Of a stretch of 5,851 nt of DNA, positions 5,147 through 5,851 are shown piece by piece; position 1 is the first letter of the stretch; each line of letters opens with the position of its first letter. The notes below the pieces were generated by a model that was not told the DNA's origin, searched no databases, and worked only from the letters and a program-made list of their open reading frames with translations. Origin of the DNA: Gammaproteobacteria bacterium (GTDB lineage Bacteria; Pseudomonadota; Gammaproteobacteria; JAJDOJ01); NCBI GenBank assembly GCA_027030565.1, contig JALVEU010000009.1, forward strand, positions 1-5,851, in the 5' to 3' direction. The translations under genes were made by a program, and so were the position numbers.

Positions 5147-5851
5147 ATGAACATTCCTGCCGACAGCGACAAGCGACTGATCTTCGTAGGGGGCTCGCCA
5201 AGATCCGGCACGACGCTGGTTCAAAATATGCTCGATTGCCATCCGGAGATCCTCGGTGGCCCCGAGTTTCTCCATCTTCCAGACATCATGGCCCTGCGTA
5301 AGAAGCTCCACCAATCCATCGAGCGCGGCTGGATCGACACATTCTGTACCCATGGAGAGGTGGATGCACGCCTTCACCGGCTCTGCCTGGATTTCCTTCT
5401 ACCCTTGGCCGACCGGCATGGCGTCCGTCTGCTCAGCGAGAAAACCCCGGAAAACGTGCTCGTCTTTCCCGAGCTTGCGGAGCTGTTTCAGGAGGCCCGA
5501 TTCATCCACGTGGTCCGTGATCCGCGGGCGATCGTAGCCTCACTGCTGGAGGTGGGTTCCCGTGCCCGGCATAAGGGCCTCAGACCGGCGCCGTTCGCCG
5601 CCAACGTCGAAGCCGCGATCAGGCGGGTACAGCGATCGTTCCAGTGCGGCATGGAGACAGAACAGAGATTCCCGCAGCGTGTTCTGACGCTACGCTACGA
5701 AGACGTCGTCCAAGACCCCGCTGGTGAAACCCGGCGCATGTGCGAATTCCTGGATGTCCCATGGGCCCCCGAGATGTGCAAACCTGGCGAACAGCCACAT
5801 CTTGGGGCAGATGCCATTACGGAACGTTCCAACGAGCTGTGGTACGACCGC
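5147..5851 (+). CDS. Sulfotransferase family protein, tyrosylprotein-sulfotransferase-like (partial)
   Basis: The 235 visible residues carry the PAPS-dependent sulfotransferase core. FVGGSPRSGTTLVQNMLDCHPEI (13-35) holds the 5'-phosphosulfate-binding loop PRSGTT. LSEKTPEN (96-103) contains the Lys-Thr-Pro seen in this clan. RFIHVVRDPRAIVASLL (118-134) is the 3'-phosphate-binding element, with Arg124 and Ser132 as expected contacts. LRYEDVVQDPAGETRRMCEFLDVPW is the usual late helix region. The order GGxPRSGTTL, MLDxHP, then G-PE near 38-40 resembles human TPSTs, so Glu40 may be the general base (inference). No signal peptide or membrane segment is visible at the N-terminus, so it looks cytosolic; the acceptor (protein, glycan or small molecule) cannot be told. 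The start has CAGGG 6 nt upstream. The C-terminus lies off the right edge; known relatives usually end after about 270-330 residues. Confidence 0.9.
   Translation, partial: MNIPADSDKRLIFVGGSPRSGTTLVQNMLDCHPEILGGPEFLHLPDIMALRKKLHQSIERGWIDTFCTHGEVDARLHRLCLDFLLPLADRHGVRLLSEKTPENVLVFPELAELFQEARFIHVVRDPRAIVASLLEVGSRARHKGLRPAPFAANVEAAIRRVQRSFQCGMETEQRFPQRVLTLRYEDVVQDPAGETRRMCEFLDVPWAPEMCKPGEQPHLGADAITERSNELWYDR

Noticed and set aside
4622..5377. 251-codon minus-strand ORF
   Set aside because: Antisense to the DUF2173 gene and the start of the sulfotransferase gene; no domain is visible.

Overview
The window is GC-rich DNA (clearly above 60% by eye) from a Gram-negative bacterium. It carries kdsB, which serves Kdo-containing lipopolysaccharide, and an outer-membrane-type lipoprotein lipase of a kind known from Gammaproteobacteria. 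A sulfur-metabolising gammaproteobacterium is a reasonable guess, based on the MoeB/MoaD pair, a DUF2173 protein and a sulfotransferase in one window. No diagnostic RNA gene or marker is present to confirm the lineage.

Layout, left to right. (1) Positions 1-1832, minus strand: 610 N-terminal residues of a Pla-1/cef/VolA-like lipoprotein lipase, with its C-terminus off the left edge. (2) An 87-bp divergent spacer. (3) Plus strand: a gamma-glutamylcyclotransferase-fold protein, then kdsB overlapping it by ATGA. (4) Facing kdsB with 7 bp between stop codons, a minus-strand pair: moeB, then a single reading frame joining a DUF971 domain to a MoaD-like ubiquitin-fold domain. (5) A 200-bp divergent spacer holding a possible 17-codon upstream ORF ahead of moeB. 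(6) Plus strand: a 113-residue DUF2173 protein, then a sulfotransferase resembling tyrosylprotein sulfotransferases that runs off the right edge.

How they may work together. MoeB is the E1-like enzyme that adenylates the C-terminal glycine of MoaD, so the minus-strand pair forms an activation/sulfur-carrier module. DUF971 occurs elsewhere with Mrp/HCF101-type Fe-S carriers, so its fusion to MoaD suggests a link between sulfur carriage and Fe-S or molybdenum cofactor assembly. The other genes look like ordinary unlinked functions: envelope sugar activation, gamma-glutamyl turnover, surface lipid hydrolysis and sulfation.

The most unusual points are the DUF971-MoaD fusion, a MoaD C-terminus ending Ala-Gly and one residue short, and KdsB with Thr in place of Gly in its QGDEP motif. 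I see no mobile element, CRISPR array, tRNA, rRNA or integration site. No wholly new multi-gene system can be demonstrated; the MoeB/DUF971-MoaD unit is the best candidate for something undescribed.
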